64,000 nucleotides of DNA from Pseudoalteromonas sp. XI10. Lineage in GTDB: Bacteria > Pseudomonadota > Gammaproteobacteria > Enterobacterales > Alteromonadaceae. The stretch's first letter is position 1. Every line of letters starts with the position of its first letter. The stretch lies in the NCBI RefSeq assembly GCF_001469895.1, contig NZ_LOPY01000037.1:1-64000 (forward strand), read 5' to 3'. Below, piece after piece: positions 60,882 through 64,000 of the stretch. Both the position numbers and the translations under genes were made by a program. The notes under the pieces were generated by a model. It saw nothing but the letters and a program-made list of their open reading frames with translations, was not told the origin of the DNA and did no database searches.

Positions 60882-61340
60882 CTAGCTGTCTCTTCGATAT
60901 AAATATGCTTTGCTGGCAATAGTAATAATTTCACTGGCTAAAAAACCAATAATAAGAAAGTGCATAATATTGTATAGATCAGAGACCTCAGGTAACAGCA
61001 TGCGTTCAGATACGCGCTCAATTTGCGTCGCTAAAAATACACATATTAAGATAGTTGCAGAGCAGAACCAGTGACCAAGTTTGGTGCTTTTTAGCTCAAT
61101 GAGCTTATCACGCTCATCATCCCCTAAGTCTGCTTCTTTATGTTTAATACCAGCAAGCACAGATTGCATAATGATCTCTAAGATCACCGCAACCACGACA
61201 ACCTTATACAAATAAGACACCATAGTATCTTGGCTAAGATCACCCGCAGCTTGTAGCGAACTAATGCCTAACAGGTAATAGCTTAAAAGGCCTATGGTTA
61301 CCACCAAAGTGCCCCAAATTGTCATTTCTTTGTAGCTCAT
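60882..61340 (-). CDS. DUF2178-like four-helix membrane protein
   Basis: The start is set at 61340, with GGAAG upstream; the frame is open to 61409. The 152-residue product has four hydrophobic segments (about 8-28, 43-65, 90-108 and 122-143) and a conserved acidic cytoplasmic loop ADLGDDERDKLIELKSTK. Such proteins pair with XRE regulators (here the next gene, one base later). Function is unknown; it may be a stress or antimicrobial sensor. Confidence 0.7.
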   Translation of the reverse strand: MSYKEMTIWGTLVVTIGLLSYYLLGISSLQAAGDLSQDTMVSYLYKVVVVAVILEIIMQSVLAGIKHKEADLGDDERDKLIELKSTKLGHWFCSATILICVFLATQIERVSERMLLPEVSDLYNIMHFLIIGFLASEIITIASKAYLYRRDS

Positions 61341-61526
61341 TTTCTTCCACCCTATGTAAAAAATATTTGACTTGGTGTTAAGTAAACTACTCATTGGTTG
61401 TTGTGTCAAATATTTTTAACATCATGTATGGTATTTTTATCATTGACGTATTTCGTTACATTTAGTTAAGAACTAATTCCTACTGCACAGACTCCTATTA
61501 AAACAAACAACAAATAAGGAACGAAT

Positions 61527-62186
61527 ATGAACTGGCTTTTGAAGGTATGGAAAAATAATCGCTCATTGATTTTATTTATCTGCTTGATGAGTGTTTTTAG
61601 AAGTGCGGTGGCTGATTGGTATGAAGTGCCAACAGGTTCAATGAACCCGACTATTGTGGAAGGGGACCGTATTTTAACGGATAAAATGGCTTATGATCTG
61701 CGTGTGCCATTTAGTCATATTTCGCTAATGCGCACAGATGAGCCAAAAGCCGGTGATATCATTGTATTTGACTCTAAGGCTGCAAATAATCGCTTAATAA
61801 AGCGTGTTATTGGCGTGCCGGGCGATACAGTGACTTTAGTCGATAATAAATTGATCGTTAACGGTAAAGCGCTTGATTACGCATTAACTGATGATGAGCA
61901 AGAGCAGCAAACACTCATTGAAAATCTTGCCGGTGTTCAGCACGCTATTCAGGTATCAAAAACGCCCTCGGTGATGCAGCATTTTGCCCCTGTCGTTATT
62001 CCCAAAGATATGTATCTAGCGATGGGCGATAACCGTGATAATAGTGCAGACTCACGAGTGATTGGTTTAGTGCCTCGCAGTGAGTTATTAGGCAAAGCTA
62101 AAAGAGTCATAGTGTCACTTGATTATGATGATTATTACTTACCTCGAAAAGAGCGAGTTTTACATGATTTGTACTTAGCACCCTAG
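61527..62186 (+). CDS. Signal peptidase I, second type
   Basis: A 219-residue signal peptidase I with one N-terminal membrane segment (about 13-30). The catalytic Ser38 (PTGSMNPT) and Lys92 (RLIKRVIGVPGD) are present, and MGDNRDNSADSR is the conserved box. It lacks the second transmembrane segment of E. coli LepB and is shorter (E. coli 324), so it is probably an additional, not the main, signal peptidase. It is monocistronic before a lipoprotein gene. Confidence 0.92.
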   Translation: MNWLLKVWKNNRSLILFICLMSVFRSAVADWYEVPTGSMNPTIVEGDRILTDKMAYDLRVPFSHISLMRTDEPKAGDIIVFDSKAANNRLIKRVIGVPGDTVTLVDNKLIVNGKALDYALTDDEQEQQTLIENLAGVQHAIQVSKTPSVMQHFAPVVIPKDMYLAMGDNRDNSADSRVIGLVPRSELLGKAKRVIVSLDYDDYYLPRKERVLHDLYLAP

Positions 62187-62268
62187 AAAAAATCGTACAA
62201 AAATTGGCAATTTAGAGTTTTATGTTTCAATATTAACGACATAAAAATAATAAGCCAAAAGGTAAAGT

Positions 62269-63084
62269 ATGATAAATGATAAGTTTGCGAGATTAATTCG
62301 ATGTTATTTTTTACTCGTCTTTTCGATCAGTCTGGTTGCATGTGGTTCGAGCTCAAAAAACGAATCTACAAAAGTTGATGACACTAACAGCTCAACACCG
62401 GATACAGGTGTTGAGCTTGTCGATAACAGTGGCAGTGCTGACTATCATATTATTATTTATGGCAATAGCCATAGCGCTAGATTAGGGGATTTGCTTGAAC
62501 AGCTTATTTCCAGTGAGTTAACCAACGCTCAAGTTTCAACTCTTACCGTCAGTGGTCGCTTTTTAGATGAGATCGTTAACGCATCAGGCAATGTTGAAAA
62601 GCTACAGCAAGCCAATTGGAGCCATGCTATTTTTCAAGGTCAAAAGTATTCTCAGTCTGGCTCTGTGAATTATTCAACAAGTGAGGCTGAGCGATTAATT
62701 GCCAGTGCAAAAGAGCTGGAAATTACACCTATTTTGTTTCCTGAGCATCCGCAAAGGGGTGATAGCAAAGAAGGGGAGCTTGTCTATCAATTGCATTTGT
62801 CGATAAGCGAAAAAGAGGCAAGCTGTGTTGCACCAATCGGCTTAGTTTGGGACAAAGCAATCGCCGCATTACCGGAGCTTAATTTTTACAGTGCAGATGG
62901 AAATCATGCTTCAGATGCAGGGCACTTACTGACCGCGATGACTTTTTATGAAGTTATAACAGGTGAGCTTGCAGATACCCTAGCTTACAATGCTGCTTTT
63001 GCGATTACCGAACAACAACACCAGCAGTTTGGGCAAATAATTACTCAAGTACTGACTGAATATCCTGCATGCCCCAGCTCTTAA
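62269..63084 (+). CDS. SGNH-hydrolase-like lipoprotein
   Basis: A 271-residue lipoprotein with lipobox LVAC, Cys25. A Ser/Asp/Thr-rich linker (about 26-55) is followed by an SGNH-like domain. The nucleophile block IIIYGNSHSARLGDLL has Gly-Asn-Ser where family I usually has Gly-Asp-Ser, and the Asp-x-x-His block is SADGNHASDAGH. It may be an esterase of the cell surface, but activity is uncertain with the altered block. A strong terminator follows. Confidence 0.7.
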   Translation: MINDKFARLIRCYFLLVFSISLVACGSSSKNESTKVDDTNSSTPDTGVELVDNSGSADYHIIIYGNSHSARLGDLLEQLISSELTNAQVSTLTVSGRFLDEIVNASGNVEKLQQANWSHAIFQGQKYSQSGSVNYSTSEAERLIASAKELEITPILFPEHPQRGDSKEGELVYQLHLSISEKEASCVAPIGLVWDKAIAALPELNFYSADGNHASDAGHLLTAMTFYEVITGELADTLAYNAAFAITEQQHQQFGQIITQVLTEYPACPSS

Positions 63085-63120
63085 GCTAACGACATTAATC
63101 TAAAGCATTCATTAAATACA

Positions 63121-63156
63121 AAAAAACCGTTGTGTCTGGAACACAACGGTTTTTTA
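63121..63156. terminator. Bidirectional terminator between the SGNH gene and metG
   Basis: A perfect 15-bp stem (63121-63135 with 63141-63155) with loop CTGGA and T/A runs on both strands. Confidence 0.95.
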
Positions 63157-63177
63157 TATTAACTAGCAATTTTGTAA

Positions 63178-64000
63178 TTACATTACACGCATGCCAGGCT
63201 CTGAGCCTTCATCTGGATTAAGAATATAAATTTCTTTACCGCCAGGACCTGCAGCTAATACCATGCCTTCAGACATACCGAAACGCATCTTACGAGGCTT
63301 AAGGTTCGCTACCATTACCGTTAGCTTGCCTTCAATGTCTTCTGGTGCATACGCAGATTTAATGCCTGCGAATACTTGGCGCGTTTCGCCACCTAAATCT
63401 AAAGTTAGTTTTAATAACTTATCTGCGCCTTCAACGTGTTCTGCTTTAGCAATTTTTGCTACACGTAAATCAACTTTCGCAAAATCATCAAATTCGATTT
63501 CTGGGCTGATTGGCTCTTTTGCTAGTGGGCTGTTTGGATCAATCTTGTCTTTTTCAGCAACTAGGCTTTCTTTTGATTCTTCAATCATTTTATTTACTTT
63601 ATCCATTTCAACACGCTGCATTAGCGGTTTGAACTTATTAATTGCGTGACCAACAAGCGCAGTTTGCGCGCCTTGCCATGTTAAATCGTCGTTTAAGAAA
63701 GCTTCAACGTTTGCAGCCATACCTGGAAGAACAGGTTTTAAGTAAGTGATAAGTACACGGAACATATTTAAGCCAAGTGAACAAACATCGTGTGTTTCTT
63801 GTTGTTTTGTTTCGTCTTTAATCAATACCCAAGGCGCTTTAGCGTCGATAAATTGGTTTGCCTTATCAGCAAGTGCCATGATTTCACGAATTGCACGGCT
63901 GTAATCACGGTTTTCATAGTGATTTGCGATGCTTGCAGAAGCTGCTTGGAACTCACCTAATAGTGCTTCGTCCATTACGGTGTCGCTAAGCTTACCGTCA
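63178..64000 (-). CDS. metG: Methionine-tRNA ligase, C-terminal part (cut by window end)
   Basis: The last 273 codons of metG; the frame stays open to the window end, so the gene continues to the right (its catalytic Rossmann domain is missing here). The visible part holds the anticodon-binding helices ([20 protein letters not shown] and APWVLIK) and the C-terminal EMAP/Trbp111-like tRNA-binding domain ([27 protein letters not shown], written in part) ending GMRVM. Both match the dimeric E. coli type. Confidence 0.95.
   Translation of the reverse strand, partial: DGKLSDTVMDEALLGEFQAASASIANHYENRDYSRAIREIMALADKANQFIDAKAPWVLIKDETKQQETHDVCSLGLNMFRVLITYLKPVLPGMAANVEAFLNDDLTWQGAQTALVGHAINKFKPLMQRVEMDKVNKMIEESKESLVAEKDKIDPNSPLAKEPISPEIEFDDFAKVDLRVAKIAKAEHVEGADKLLKLTLDLGGETRQVFAGIKSAYAPEDIEGKLTVMVANLKPRKMRFGMSEGMVLAAGPGGKEIYILNPDEGSEPGMRVM

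Overview
The window looks like chromosomal DNA of a marine gammaproteobacterium of the order Alteromonadales, most likely a Pseudoalteromonas. This is inferred from the moderately AT-rich sequence, from family content (DUF2989, DUF2999, DUF2066-Hda, the long GAPDH type, TrpCF fused but TrpG and TrpD separate) and from remembered family resemblance; no database search was possible. No rRNA, tRNA, CRISPR array, insertion sequence or prophage was recognised.

Layout. 1-713: gene-free, repeat-rich DNA after an incoming terminator: two REPIN-like elements, an 11-copy heptanucleotide array and a third REP-like palindrome, with the REPINs and array bracketed by a 32-nt inverted repeat. 714-6242: DUF2066 protein, hda, pheS, pheT and ihfA (replication control, Phe-tRNA synthetase, IHF alpha). 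6307-15892: mostly housekeeping genes: a DUF2989 lipoprotein, a long GAPDH, a cytosolic-type M14 carboxypeptidase, an AGCS symporter, a zinc-ribbon membrane protein, YeaC, a large DUF349 coiled-coil protein and a DUF1439 lipoprotein, most followed by clear intrinsic terminators. 15995-18944: a PAS/sigma-54 activator followed by a ccoG-like gene, with three copies of one operator motif and a well-spaced -24/-12 promoter. 18982-25510: a STAS-like protein, a second M14 peptidase, a PilZ-like protein, an AI-2E family permease, a PepSY / PhoP-like regulator / PhoQ-like kinase / LprI-like operon and a YciI protein. 25687-29631: an NSS transporter, a CPBP protease homologue, YciB, an HU-like protein and a DJ-1/PfpI protein.

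29692-36578 holds the whole trp operon (trpE-G-D-CF-B-A, minus strand). Its ~325-nt leader contains two complete leader-peptide attenuators in series, each with three consecutive Trp codons, an antiterminator and a terminator. This is the strongest unusual feature of the window. Divergent from it are rnm, yciO and scpA, the usual neighbours, but the expected scpB does not follow scpA.

39261-63084 looks more accessory: an ABM-fold protein, a secreted protein, a two-domain GNAT, a membrane acyltransferase, a b561/YceI pair, a periplasmic binding protein, a hydrolase with an acetoacetate-decarboxylase-like and large FAD-oxidoreductase pair, a TonB receptor with a 7TMR-DISM hybrid kinase, then icd and aceK flanking a LysR regulator and an unknown Cys-rich protein, followed by small enzymes, a DUF2178/XRE pair, a second-type signal peptidase I and an SGNH-like lipoprotein. 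The window ends inside metG (minus strand).
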